64,000 bases of DNA from Acanthopleura granulata. Its lineage: Eukaryota > Mollusca > Polyplacophora > Chitonida > Chitonidae. Positions 1 to 12,050 of this stretch are shown here, one piece after another. The stretch spans positions 6,975,875-7,039,874 of the forward strand of contig JABBOT010000010.1 of assembly GCA_016165875.1 (NCBI GenBank), written 5' to 3'. The stretch's first letter is position 1, and each line of letters begins with the position of its first letter. A program made the position numbers and the translations under genes. Under the pieces are notes generated by a model that made no database searches, had not been told where the DNA came from, and worked only from the letters and a program-made list of their open reading frames with translations.

Positions 1-1438
1 TTTTAATTTCGCCAGCAATCGGGAGAGCAGATAATGTCATGTAGTTGCAGTCGTAGTTGCTGTTGTGGTTATCGCCCACAGTGGGGACGAGCCTTTAATT
101 TGAGATTAAATGAATGAATTTAAGATTTCAGGGCAAAATGTGGAAGTGATAGTTTATTTCCTTTGTTTGTGTTTCAAAAAGAATAAATGTACAGATCTGC
201 TCATTTAATCATGGGAATAGGGAATATAAATCTTTGGAAAAAGTGTGACAAGAAGTTTGATTAAAATTGTAACAGAATTCAGTGAGGTGAAGAGTGACAA
301 ATTTGAAATATTATCAAAAATACCCAAAGATACTACTATTTAGCAAAATTTCATGAACAAAAAGAAGAAACTAGAGCTTAGTTCACTGAAGTTTATTTCC
401 AGCATTGTATACTTAATGTCAGTAGGTGAATGTACAAACATTCTGTAAGTGCAAGGCTTGGTGGACCTTCCTGCTTGAGTACTCCTTACCTCCCTGTATG
501 GGTTTGGCCCATTGGTTTCTGTAGTTATCTTTGTGAAGGGGTTGGATCAACACTGCAGTTGTGCAGCAGAAAATCAGAAAATCTCCCTGATTTACTTTCA
601 GTTACATTATGAAGAATGTCAAAGATTAAAATTTGTATCCAAACACAATATACTAAGTTTATGTGCACTGATGTTATGTGGTGTAGAGAGCAAACAGGTG
701 TGTGTAACATACATTCCCTAGCTGATGTAATGCTGGAGTATTGCAGTAGCTCGTGAGATGATGCTACAATGTGACAAGGAATGGAGTTTTCTGTTGGAGA
801 AAGTGGAGGATATGTAGCTTAAGTTTCTCCCAACACAAATAGAGCAAGGCTGAGCAAATTTACCTGTGTCAGGCGGGCTCAAGTAGTTTTGTCTGCATGG
901 CTGCCACCGCTGGGCTCCCGCTACCATCCAGCAACAGGCACCAGTAACAAAGTCAACAGCATCTACAGTCTCTCCAGCCTAGCATATTGACTCTTTGGGA
1001 GGGAAAACACAGAAATTCAAACTTAACACTTGCTTTTTTCCTTTCCTTTCCTCTTGATCGTCCCCTGGAGGTTTCCCCTTAGCTTGAAGTTAAAAGTTAA
1101 AACTAAGAAACAGTGTAGTTGTAGTAGGGCTCACTGACTGTTGAGGTAGTCAAATTATGATCACTCGCAGTAAGCTACATATCTGGGGTACTAACACCTG
1201 TTGTTTTTGATGATGATTTCAAAAACTGAGTTAATATTATAAGCTATGATGGAAGATTTGCCGTACAGTTTAGTAATGTGTATGTCTATGATGTTAGCAG
1301 ATCTACATCAGGTTAAGATTAGCTACACTTACTGGATAGATGTGGGTAAGCTGCATCGCCTTCCCATCCCTCCGGGGCTTTGGGGTCATTCTCAAATCAC
1401 TACCCCTAAGATTTGGCTGCCCACTTTCTCCTCACCAG
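1..1438 (+). other. Intronic sequence upstream of the first visible MIPOL1 exon
   Basis: No exon is recognisable here. The open frames are short and do not continue into the exon at 1439 by any splice pair I can support. The sequence ends in a pyrimidine-rich tract and CAG acceptor (1431-1438). I read it as the 3' part of a MIPOL1 intron whose donor lies before the window. All N-terminal and central exons of the gene are therefore expected outside the window. Confidence 0.6.
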
Positions 1439-1525
1439 TGCCAGAAGCTAGAGAAGCAGGTGAATCAGCTTGAGAGGAAAGAGAACCCATTCTGCCTGTC
1501 CCCAAGTCCAGATCGCTCGTTAAAG
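1439..1525 (+). CDS. MIPOL1: MIPOL1, internal coding exon (partial gene, 29 codons, phase 0 at both ends)
   Basis: This exon encodes 29 residues beginning CQKLEKQVNQLERKEN and ending DRSLK, a charged, leucine-heptad stretch typical of a coiled coil. The borders are good: an acceptor after a pyrimidine-rich CTCACCAG, and a donor AAAG|GTAAGG. The length is a multiple of three, so it is phase 0 on both sides and joins in frame to the exon at 16519. From memory of human MIPOL1, the corresponding part reads CKRLEQELHHVKEQ, then ends ERALK just before the next segment. Cys, Leu, Glu and the terminal LK line up at the same places, which suggests no exon is missing between this one and 16519. MIPOL1 is a mostly coiled-coil protein disrupted in a case of mirror-image polydactyly; its biochemical role is poorly known. 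Identity rests mainly on the downstream exons. This exon alone would be called only coiled coil. Confidence 0.75.
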
Positions 1526-4500
1526 GTAAGGAATGTTGGCTTACACATTAAATCATTTGTCCTAGGACTTCAGAGATATTTTGACCAATAAATTCAACAA
1601 AAGCCTAAGTGGATGAAAATCATAATTCATGCCAGTTATCAAATGATTAGTCATCGGCAAGAGTTTACACAACAGAGTGATTATTTGCTGATACATTGAA
1701 AGTAAAAATGGTTTGCTGTATGTCCTTTAGTACTGCCTTGGATGAAAAGAGTTCATTTTCCAAAGAAGCTATCTCGAACATGAAAGTGCCAACCAGTTCT
1801 AGTCATATACATGCACATATATGACCTCATTTCCTGCGGGTTACCAGGCATTTATTCTGTCAGTTATGTCAACTGTTCATCCCTGAGGCCGTCGTAACAA
1901 TAAGCAGTGTGTCACAACTTAAATTCATCAGTACAGTCTGCAAGATGACAACAATGTCTGAAATGCTACCCATATTTCAAACATTTTAAAAATAAAAATC
2001 TGTAATTTTCAGAGAACTCACATGTATGTTATCATGTAGTTGCTCTTGTACCTGACACATTTGTCTAGAAGTTTGCACCTTCTACATCCTGGGAGGTTGT
2101 ATAGCTATAGGTATTGTCAGAACAATGACATCAGAACAATACCCGAGTTAAAAGGAGCTGTAGACCTTACATCAAAAAAATAATAAACACACATAGATTG
2201 TGTTGTGAGGCAGTTGTGTGGCATATGGGTTTATTGTATGGGGCAGTTCAGGTTAAGTGATGTCATGTACTTAGTGGGCTCTGTCTGAACAAATTCATGT
2301 GAACTCCTCAATGGCTTTGTATCGGCATGCCACTCTGACAGGAGAGGAAATGCGGCGGTTTTACCTCGGGGCACTTCCTGCTCATCTCATCACGGTAATA
2401 ATGTTGCGTATGATATAAAGAAATCAGTCAAGTCAGTGATTATTTCGATACTGCCACCCAGGAAATGCATGTGTATGTAAGATTTATACATTGATTTGAT
2501 TGGTGTTCAGTGCTGTTCTTAAAAATTTATCTCTTCCCTGATGGCAGTCAGGTGAATAGGTGGGGGAAGCTGAAGTAATCCACTCCGGGTAGCTGCCAGG
2601 TAGCTGACAAACCATGACCCTTCACCAGGTGCCTGTCACTGCTCAGGCAAAAGCCAACTTCTTTGTGTGCAAAAAGTCCAGACTTGCTGCTATAAATCTT
2701 TACTGTGTGGAGCATGTCTTTGATATGTTGATTCTCTGTATTAGTGTTTTTTTTTCATCAAAAATAATTACAAGTAAATTATTTTGGTGTGAACAAAAGT
2801 GTAATAAATACGATTTTTTTTCTACTAAAAATCTTTATTGACTGTTAATCATGTAATGAGATTTTTTGCATCCAATTTGTATAAATGTTGTATTTACAGG
2901 AAGTGAAAATCCAAATACATATACAAAACAAGTTAACATGTAAAGTTTAGTACAAATTACAACCATTACAATTTAATTGAATCTTACGTGTATATGTCCA
3001 GTTGTATTTGTGAAAGAATTTATAATGGATGATTGATGGTGACAACGTTGTCATAGGTTTTTCATCACTTAATTGATGGGTACAACATAATCTTCATAAA
3101 AATTGATTTCATAAAAACCTTCTGTACTTATATTACATTATATATATTCAGGTAGAGAAACGTATTTTTCTCAGAATCCAGATCCCGCTTAAACTGTTAG
3201 GAGTCGTTCTTCCTGCATTGTTGAAACATACTTCCTGTATTCTGTATTGGAAGTATTTCCCATGTGTATTGAAATCTGGCTCTCAGTTACTGTTTTTAAA
3301 TGACAATGTGGTTGAGCTGACGGTGGGGCTTTTAGCGTGGGTCGGTGATGGTGATCAAACAAAGCTAAAGGAGATTGAGATCAGGCCTGGATCCTGCCCT
3401 GGCCCTGACTGCTGCAAGCTGGTAATATCACCGGTGAGGCTGGTAAGGCTTAGCCACCACGTCTGAATCACTGTCACTCTAGATCTGTTGACATTAAATC
3501 AGGAGCTTTCATTAGTATGCAGCCTGGTGGAGGTTCACTCTTGCAGGGAATCCTCCCCAGACTCCGATCCTGCTGGCTGATGTCAAGCATGTACCATAGA
3601 CAGCCGATCCCTGTACCTGCTTCTGGCATGGGATAGTCAGACTGCCTGTAGTTGGCATCAGGGAAGAGAGACAGCTTATTTCTGATGTGACTGACTTTCT
3701 GATGTGAAGGTCTACCACAAAGACAGTCATTAGGCAGACTTGTAGTGTAGAAAATATCAAATGGTACAAGCAGTTTTGTTTATTGAACAAGGATAAACAG
3801 TTACTGTGTTTTATGTGTTCTTCAATTTGTTTATCGAAACATGTAATTTTTGAGGCATCCTTGTAGTTTCATAATGAATGTGAAAGGGAAATTCATGTGT
3901 GTAATGAAATCGTAATCATATGAATTTTCCTGTGTTGAAAGATAACTTGTACTTTATATGGAAAACATGAAATCATGATTGGTTGAAAACTCTTGCACAT
4001 AATACATGTTCAGGGATACAAAGTACTCATTGTTCACAGGTTGTAATAGGATGATAGACTTTTATGCTGGAATTCTTAAGATAAATTTTTGTAATGTTCT
4101 CAGTTTTTCAGCCTTGTCTCTTTATGGCATTCAACTGAAGATCCAAGTCATTTGTTACTGCCTATATATGCCTATTTGTAAGTGATGGTAATACATGTGG
4201 CTTAAGGAATGAATCTTAATTGTCAAATTTCAGGCAAATAAATAACATCTTGAATCAAATAAACCTCTCTTTTTAAATATTGATATTTTGAACTTGAAAT
4301 TCTACTGGAAATTTACTGTGAAATTGCATTTATATGACCTATATGACCCCAACTGTAATATATCCATTCATGTATATTTTTTGAAGCAGGACAAGAATAA
4401 AAGCCAAAGTTGAGAATGGGCTGTATCTGAACCTGCAATTCCACACTTGTAAGGTAGTTTTAACAACAGTGAATATATTTTAATTTCAGTATAGATAAAA

Positions 4501-5470
4501 TACGAAAAATGAAAACAAATTATATTGATGACAGAAAAATATATTTTCAGCTGTCATGTATTACGGTTTGTTTAAAACTTAAACTGGTACGTGTATGCCT
4601 AAAGTAGTGTGATAGATATGGCCCAATCCCTCCAGTCTACCTGCCCTTGTGGGCAGGGTTAGGTGCCTGTAGCTGATATGGCAGCTGTCTCAGTACTGAG
4701 TGGCTGACGGGGATTGGGGTCGTCAGAACCCACGTAAAGGTCACAGGGATTTTAGCGGAGGTACTGAGGATTAAGTCTGCATTAAAAACCCCAAGGTGTT
4801 CCGGTGCTCAAAGTATCTGTGAAATGGCCTACATCTATTTTTAGGACAGTTTTAAGCAACACCTTTAGCTAAAAAAAAAAAGTCAAACAGTTCTTAATGT
4901 TGAATGTAAATCTGGTATAAAAGTTAGACGGTACAGATGTTTCTTTATCCTGTTTTGGCTACATCATTGGTGTAGAATGTGACATAGCATTGTTCATGTT
5001 GGGTAATAAATGTAGAAATTCAGTAATGTCCTGCTATGTAAAATCACATAGATGTCCATTGTCAAATCAGCGGTCATCTTCTCCAGTGTTGCCCTGTTAG
5101 CCATCTTGACCTTATCACTATCATCCTGACCTCTAACAAGTGGACTTGTGAAAAATTCCTTCCCTTCAGTAACAAAGCAGTCCAAAACCAGAAAGTGCCG
5201 TGTTCTTTCCTTTACTACGTCATTTATCATTCATCAGTGCTCTTGAAACACCTAGGTAGTACACAAGCACCTCAGCATTACAGAGAAAAAGATGTGATTT
5301 GGATCATTGAGATTTGGACGATTTTGTGCAGACCATTGCATGGAATCCTTAGCTATGTGCTGTGCATTGTTGGATGTGAATTTTGGTAATTACGAAATGT
5401 TTAAAACATATGATCCTCATACAGAGATCATGGGATTTGGGTTTTTTATCCACACAGGGCTCTATACTAG

Positions 5471-5563
5471 TTTCATCTTGACCTGTCCAGTATGGCTTTA
5501 GTTTTATCTTGACCTGTCCATTGTGGCTGTAATTTTACCCTGACCTGTCCCACATGATTTATT
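5471..5563. repeat. Short tandem repeat, 31-bp unit, about 3 copies
   Basis: Three consecutive units begin at 5471, 5502 and 5533. Each contains a TTT(T/C)A(T/C)C(T/C)TGACCTGTCC core followed by a variable half ending in a TGGCT-type stretch. The first two copies are close and the third decays after the core. This is a small minisatellite inside the MIPOL1 intron. No function is implied. Confidence 0.7.
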
Positions 5564-6660
5564 TATATTCTGGCATATCCAAAGTTCTTTGTGACGGTGA
5601 TACATGTGGTATAGGTAAGCTTACCAGTTGAGTGTGGTGTGTTCTGCCTGTACTCCTGTCAGTGTAAGCTGTGTTTTCAGACCGTATGCCTACCTTGTGT
5701 GTGTCAGGTAGTGTGGGCCTTCAGCTTATGTCTGTTTGCTCTTTCTTATCTCTTCTATCAGTGGACTGTTTTCTATAACAGTTTTGTCTGTCTTGGATGT
5801 TGACCCCTGATTAAATGATTTTGGTACAGGCAAACTGGGCATACACATAGCAGCTAATAGCTGTGTCATAATGCACCTCCTTAGTGGCCCTGTACAGTCG
5901 GCGGTGTGGCAGTCCAGTGACAAGGCCAATCACTCCTCACTGCCCCAGGCTCACATTTGCCCATAAATTTACAGCTCTGTGGCCATCACATTCCCTCAGG
6001 TCTGACACCATTCTTTGACCAGTGTACTGCTTTGTGCATGAAAGCAAGTGAGTTTCTGCTGGTTCTGATTCATTTCTCATTTCTCCAGCTTGCTGATCAT
6101 TTTTGGCATGAACATTTGCTATTCCAAACTGAAACATTTTTGTCAAGGTTATGAACATTTTTAGTTTAAATTATTTTTTTTATTGATTTCAAGATAGTTT
6201 TCTTAAACGTTGTATGAATAAGTGCTTTATGAAAGTCCGATGTTACTGATAATCCCTCATGAACAAAGCCCTTTATGGCAGATATTGCTCAAGAGGCGGT
6301 AGAGTGTTCAGTGAGCACAAGTTGCAGAACACTCCAACATAAAGAGACTGGTGAGGGCTTTACTTTATTAAAAGTTGGGTTTGAAATGAAGTGTGCATGT
6401 TTGCACATTAACCTGAACATTATAACTGATGTACACTAAAAAGTTTACCAGATGCTGCCTAAAGAGTTCATCTGAACAGCTACATTGTAAATGTGGACAC
6501 ATTGTTTGCACCTACAAAGTGTTTTCTAATTCGACCCTAGAAATGGGACATGATGATGACCTGACTTCTGGCGTGTATGTTATTCCTGGTCAAATGAATG
6601 TTTTATGTGTCCCTTGTGAAGTAGAGGCACCATTCAAAATTATCTAATTCCCTTGTGTTA

Positions 6661-6924
6661 GGGGCCTCTGTGGCTCAGTGGGTTAGCGTGCTAGTGCAGT
6701 GTAATGAACCAGAAGCTTCCCACCCATGCAGTCACTGTGAGTTCAAGCCCAAGTTATGCTTGCTTCCTCTCCAGCTGTACACGAGAAGGTCTGCCAGCAA
6801 CCTGCGGATGGTTGTGAGTTTCCCTTGGGCTCTGCCTGGTTTCCTCCCACTATAATACTGGCCATTGTCGTATAAGTGAAATATTCTTGAATACAGTGTA
6901 AAACACCAATCAAATAAATAAATG
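6661..6924 (+). mobile_element. tRNA-derived SINE with V-domain-like core, near full length
   Basis: The element has the standard SINE architecture. A tRNA-like head starts GGGGCCTCTGTGGCTCAGTG, with the A-box TGGCTCAGTGG at 6671-6681 and a B-box GTTCAAGCCC at 6741-6750. A central core then reads GTGAGTTTCCCTTGGGCTCT and CTGGTTTCCTCCCACTATAA (6814-6853), resembling the conserved domain of V-SINEs. The 3' part reads GTATAAGTGAAATATTCTTG, then GTAAAACACCAATC and an (AAAT)n tail. The same core and tail recur at 37151, 34138 and 43095. SINEs of the V superfamily (for example RUDI) are known from molluscs; I infer membership from the core motif only. It was probably transcribed by RNA polymerase III and mobilised in trans by a LINE with a matching 3' end. 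Confidence 0.88.
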
Positions 6925-7099
6925 AAATCAGATACAATCCCCTGTGAATTGAAGTGCATCATTCATTGTTGTCTTTTAATGTAAAACTGTGACTCTTGGC
7001 AGATCTTCCATTGTTTCCACAAGAAACAGTTTGAAAAAATGTTGTAAAAGCATTAGGATTTTTTCCTGCCATCTTATTTATGAGCAGAGTTTTATAAAA

Positions 7100-7260
7100 T
7101 GTAATGACTTTGGTCTTTCATGTACGATTTCCGGAAGGTCTCTGTATGGGCGTGGCCCCTTCTGTACCCTGAAAGATGTCTTCACACCTGTGTGGACTTT
7201 TACCGCCTGAAATTGTCTGCAGGATTAATGCTGATAAGGGGTGATTAGACGCTGCAGGAG
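7100..7260. promoter_or_regulatory. Candidate intronic regulatory block (KLF, T-box-like, homeodomain and GATA motifs)
   Basis: This is a GC-richer, non-repetitive block. It contains GGGCGTGGCC (7149-7158, KLF/Sp type), TCACACCTGTGTGGA (7182-7196, T-box half-site pair), and a cluster of AGGATTAATG, CTGATAAG and GTGATTAG between about 7221 and 7247. The motif mix resembles an enhancer, but individual motifs are weak evidence. Confidence 0.3.
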
Positions 7261-10200
7261 GGGAGGGGCATGGTACACTTTGAGGTGTGTGGGGACAGGT
7301 AAACACAGTCTTTCTTATGGATATGAGGTCTGGGATCTTGCAGAACAGTAATGTACAGGGAGAGAAGTGGGAGGGAGATTAAAACTGTGTTTGGCTTTGT
7401 GGATGTATTGTTCTCTCTCTGACACAGGCTGGACACTTACCTGTTCTAGACTCGCTTGACACCGATTTGATTACCTGTCTTTCCAGGCCCGCCATCCTTT
7501 AGAAGCTTTATGTATATTTAATCGCAAATCCCGGGCTATATTACACGACAGGCTGTTGTAGTTAAATGAAGACTGCAGTCTTAACCTCCCCAGACCCGGA
7601 GTCTCTCTGGCTCTCAGACCCAGAGCGGGATAAAATTTCAATATGGCCCACCTTTGTGAAGTAGGTTGTTATCGACTTTCAACACCACTCGCTTTGTCTT
7701 TGACATATTTGCTCAACTGACAGCCTGTCAGTGCCGTTTCGTTTGATGTCAAAATCTGCAAGCTGATCTGTCAGAAGTAGTGATTGATCAGGTTCAATAC
7801 TACATCTGTGACCCTATCACTGTTATTAATTTGACATTTCTCTAAAAAAAGAGGAAGAAAAGAAAAAACTGTTAAGGCATTGGAACTGTGAGCAAGATAC
7901 TGTTTTTGTAAAAGTTTTTGTTTCATGAGGACTTAGGTGAGCTCTTACATATATGTGTATACAGTAGGACTTTTACATGAAGTTGCTATTGTGTGTTCTT
8001 TCAGGCAGAATTATTTTTAGTACATACAGATCTCCATAAAGGCAACAAACATGTTCAATTAAATAATTCACAGTAAGATTGTTGTGAGTCTTCCTGTTGG
8101 TAGGAATATTTTTTTATTACATGTATTATTATTATATCTTGTTTTTCTTTTTGCATCCATATTAATGCACAGATAGGAAATTTTTTAAGTACATTTTTAT
8201 GAGATTTATTATTGAAGGACGCCCAGGTGCTTGGAGGCAATGAATGCACTTTGCCAGGCACCGGACTAATAATCTTACCTGTAGATACATGTATATATTG
8301 TATGTAGTGTGAAATGGATTCATTTCTGTGACATCAGTGGTCAAGATGGTTTCTGATTATCATGCAGAAGAAGTTGTGTTATACATGGAAATGACCGGGC
8401 GACTTTTGCTGGTGTAAATTTACATACAAATAGCAATCTTTTACAATTAGGCTCAGTACCATATGTTAATATTGAAGCTAGTGCATATGGTATACAGGTA
8501 CACCATTTTGGTGAAATTAGGAAAGATGTAAAACTTGTATTTCAAGCTTGAAAATATCCAATGTACAGGTATGGTTTAGATGTCTTTCAGCTGCTCTAAC
8601 ATGATTCTTCAATATCAGGTGATGGTTAAAAAGGATACTTTAATAACAGTTGATATTAAAAAAGGATAATATCACATTGTTTCCACCTTTAGTCCATACC
8701 AGTTTAGGTTTTTGTTTTACAGTCAGCATGAGCCAGTTCTGCTTCAAGGAGGGTTTGAAAATGAAAGTTAAACTGAAAAACATCATCTAATTCCAGGGAC
8801 ATGTGGACTGCCCTAGCAATTTTATTTTTCTTGAAAAACATGAAAATCATGAAGACATCAAAATGGCACCAAATGAAGAGGTGGATTTGCAGTTTTATTT
8901 TTATTCCTTTTTGGACATTTTAGTGTTTGTTTGATTGTTAAACACAAAATAAAACTAGTGTCACCCTACCTTACCACCATTGATATCAGATGTTGGATTT
9001 CTCCCTAAAGAACGCTGAATGTACAGATAGAATAATCAGTCCAGCGTCTTGCATTTTCATTGCTGGATTTACTTTAAATTTGATGCTCAAACTTAAATGA
9101 AGTTTTTCATTAGAAAAGAAGTGTAGGATAACGATCGAAAAATCAATTATTTTATGTAAGGTTGCAGGCTGTCATTTCTTTGAATGTTTTTTCGAGCATA
9201 TATCTGTTTATTGAGTTATGACAGTGCTGGGTTTAAGAAAAAAAAGCTGCAGTGGATCTTGAGAGGATAGTGTCAAGCAATACACCCTCTTGATGTCCTC
9301 TCCACTGTTTGACTTGAACAGTGGAGGTCAAAGACAACACCCCAGAGCCTTGTCTACATATGTAGTGTGAGATTTGCTGGGAGCAGGTTCAAGCCTCCTT
9401 TGACACATACCATGTGCAGTCTGTGGCTGGTTGTTGACTGGGTAAACAGCCACTGTATTGTTACCAGAGCTCCACTGTACAGAGGGCTAGCTACAGGCCA
9501 TATCTCTGAACTAAACAAGCATGGAGGTGCGAGGGGATTCCCCGGTCATCCTGGTGCTTTGCTAACTCTGGTCACCGATTGGATGTGTAATTCAACCAAA
9601 TACTTAACATCATGTAGATGGGTCAGACTATGGATTCATTACGTACATTGCATGTACAAAGATAATGATGCCTATCTCAATTAGGTACAACAGAAGTCTA
9701 TTAACCACACTCCTGGATACCTTTATAGTATTGTTGAACATTTCACCTAAATACCTGTTTCATTTTGCTGACCCCCAAATAACTGTTTGATTTCGTTAAC
9801 CACAATGGTGGTAGTTCATCCCTGTCCATGTTACATGCATCATCCAAATGAGTCAGTCTGTACTATGGTAAATTAAACCTAATAAATAAGGAAAGTAAAT
9901 GAATAAGTGATTTAAACAGGAATGCCCAAAACCTTTAATAATGTAGTGAAAGTTGATATAATCTGCTATAATGGCAGTGATTAGTGTATCTGTAGTATTC
10001 GTGCTTTGCAAAAGACATTTGAACTAATGAACAATGACAAGATTTCCCTCTGTCTCCATTAGGATTTGTCATTAGCGAATTACAATTACTCTGTTGTATT
10101 GTACAGAGGTTTAATGTTCCTGGAATGTTGTAAGCTGTCATAATTAGGTCATCTTGTTTTTGGCAACCTCTGAATTTACTGCATAGTAAAATTAGGGCAA

Positions 10201-10859
10201 AAAAGTGTAATTTTTAAAATCATTGGGTGTACCTGTTAACATTTTTTTGTTGCAAAACATGTTTGTTTGTCTTTTCAATATTAGTCTCATTAGCTGCACA
10301 ATAGAATGGAACAATTAATATTGGTATGGTAAAATTTTTGAAAACAAAGCATAGCATTGTGATCAAAACTTTGATTTGAATGCTTTATAGATGAATGTTT
10401 AGCCTTAGTATTGCATACTCATGCACTGCCATCCTCATTCTTGGCTGTATTATACCATTAGTTCTAATGACACGACTTAGACACAAACAAAAGCAAAAAC
10501 AGTGGTATTAATGGTAGAGATAGTTTTGTTAAATAAAATAAGATAGCTATTATTGAATATTGTTACTCTAAATGTTGTAGAATTGTCACAAAGCTGCAAA
10601 GAAATAGGCAGGCGTACCAGTTTTGCTAATGACAATGAGTTATCTCCCCTGTATTATTCTACCTGCACCTGGAGCACCTTTAGCCTGTGTATGTAACTAC
10701 CTCACTGGTAAAGCACTGACTCGATGGAGAGTCACATGTAAACGGGAAAACTGTATTGACTCAGTGTGGGATGAAAGTGTTTGATGGTGTAGGAATATTG
10801 TGCAATGGAATTGAGAGATAATTAAAAGCCTCAGGTATGTCGTGTAATGTGAGGTAATG

Positions 10860-11250
10860 GGGACGAGGTTCAGCTAGATTGTTAAGTGGCTTCTGTGCTC
10901 CGTCCTCCCCCACAGGATGGCTCGTTACCATGGGGGTTTGGGTTGGGTCTGGGGAAGTTTAATCAGCACCTGCATGGTTAATTCTCGGGCCACCTGGACG
11001 AGGCAGAGTTCGTGCTGTCCCGCATACCTGTGCCACAGCTACCTATACCAGGCAAGAGGCCGCTGCAAAGCTCATTATGACCAGCAGAGAGGTGAAAGCC
11101 GGGCAGGTAGAGCCAGTTGTTTGAACAGGGTAAATTGAGGTTAGCAATCTGTTCAGCAGGAAATAGGTGCCTTACACGAGCTGGTCTCAAAATGTGAACT
11201 GGGTGTATGGGGAGCCCAGGTAATTGTGACCAACACAACTGCTGTATTCA
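10860..11250. promoter_or_regulatory. Complex GC-richer block in MIPOL1 intron; exon-like but interrupted
   Basis: A clear pyrimidine-rich acceptor-like CCCCCACAG ends at 10915. The frame from 10916 reads protein-like for 21 codons, hits TAA at 10979-10981, then reads another 32 codons (including HLDEAEFVLSRIPVPQLPIP) to a TGA at 11078. It cannot be a MIPOL1 coding exon in the phase 0 to phase 0 slot without a stop. A conserved non-coding block, a skipped poison exon or a decayed coding fragment all remain possible. E-box-like CACCTGC (10967-10973), a homeodomain-like GTTAATTC and CATTATGA motifs are present. Confidence 0.3.
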
Positions 11251-11268
11251 TGGGCAGATTTAGTTTGA

Positions 11269-11340
11269 GGTAGGAGGGAGGGGAGGGGGGGACACAAAAT
11301 CAGGTAAACTGGAACATTCCCCCACCCCTCCACCCCCCCA
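11269..11340. repeat. G-run followed by C-run, hairpin or G-quadruplex potential
   Basis: A G-rich tract (11269-11291, runs of three to seven G) is followed about 27 bases later by a C-rich tract (11319-11340, runs of five, four and seven C). The two tracts are nearly complementary, so the DNA or the pre-mRNA could fold back. Alternatively, each strand carries G-quadruplex-forming runs. Confidence 0.6.
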
Positions 11341-12036
11341 TGTATGTCATCCTACATGTTTTTGTCAGGGCTTTTTTCTCCAGGACAAGTGGTTTGTATT
11401 TTGTTTGAAATGGCGCACAGAAGATAACATTGCATGTTTTTGTAAGTTTATATGCGTAATATCTATAATTCTGATAGCAGTATGCGAGAGAGTGTCACTA
11501 GTAGAGTACTGAGTGACAGCTGTCAAGCACTGTCACACAGCTAATCCACCGTGCTATGCATTACCCCGACCCCTGGAAGCGACCAAGCAATGTTGTCAGA
11601 ACCCATTACTGTTTGACCCCCTCATCAGTCAGGTAAAGGCACTAATTCACAAGGCAAATATGTTTTTATTTTGCCTGAGGAAAATTTTCTCGTCCAAACC
11701 CAGCCAGGACGGTATAGCTGCACGTCTGCCAGACTGCTAAAATAACCAGGGCTGTTGTTCTGGTGGGGGGTTTTGCTGATTTTCAGGTATTGTAGAACGG
11801 TCTTGCAAGAGTCGGAACATAAATTGCTTTTAACAGCTTTTATTTTCCAAATTCATCTGTGCTATCTTTGTGAAAAAGCCTCTGGGTCATATCTTTGTGT
11901 GTGTCAAGCTTATTGGTTTTATCGATGGAGGAAAATTGGAAGCTGATTGGCCAAGGGCTTTCCTGCCCTCCATAGCGTCTATTTCACAAACATTCGCCAT
12001 TCCACGAAGGCCGTGTCACATTTCTGAGAGCTGTCC

Positions 12037-12050
12037 ATCTCCATAGTAAC
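12037..12050 (+). promoter_or_regulatory. Candidate RFX X-box
   Basis: ATCTCCATAGTAAC matches the X-box consensus GTYNCCATRGNAAC at all defined positions except the first. RFX factors commonly control ciliary genes, and a coiled-coil protein such as MIPOL1 could be such a target. The site is deep in an intron, so this is only a candidate. Confidence 0.3.

Noticed and set aside
2340..2394. GACAG acceptor and ACG|GTAATA donor around a 53-base stretch
   Set aside because: The phase and the encoded peptide do not fit MIPOL1. Short AG..GT pairs of this kind are common by chance.
3352..3420. Exon-like stretch with TTTTAG before it and CTG|GTAATA after it
   Set aside because: It would open in a phase that does not fit between the phase 0 exons at 1439 and 16519. 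The peptide does not look like coiled coil, and comparison with human MIPOL1 suggests those two exons are adjacent.
4994..5230. - strand frame of 78 codons with a polar helix-like middle part
   Set aside because: The length is within the chance range for this genome, there are no usable splice borders, and it has no recognisable domain.
9367..9684. 105-codon open frame with a GCAGGTTCAAGCC B-box-like motif nearby
   Set aside because: No A-box at tRNA spacing, no SINE core or tail, and the peptide matches nothing known.
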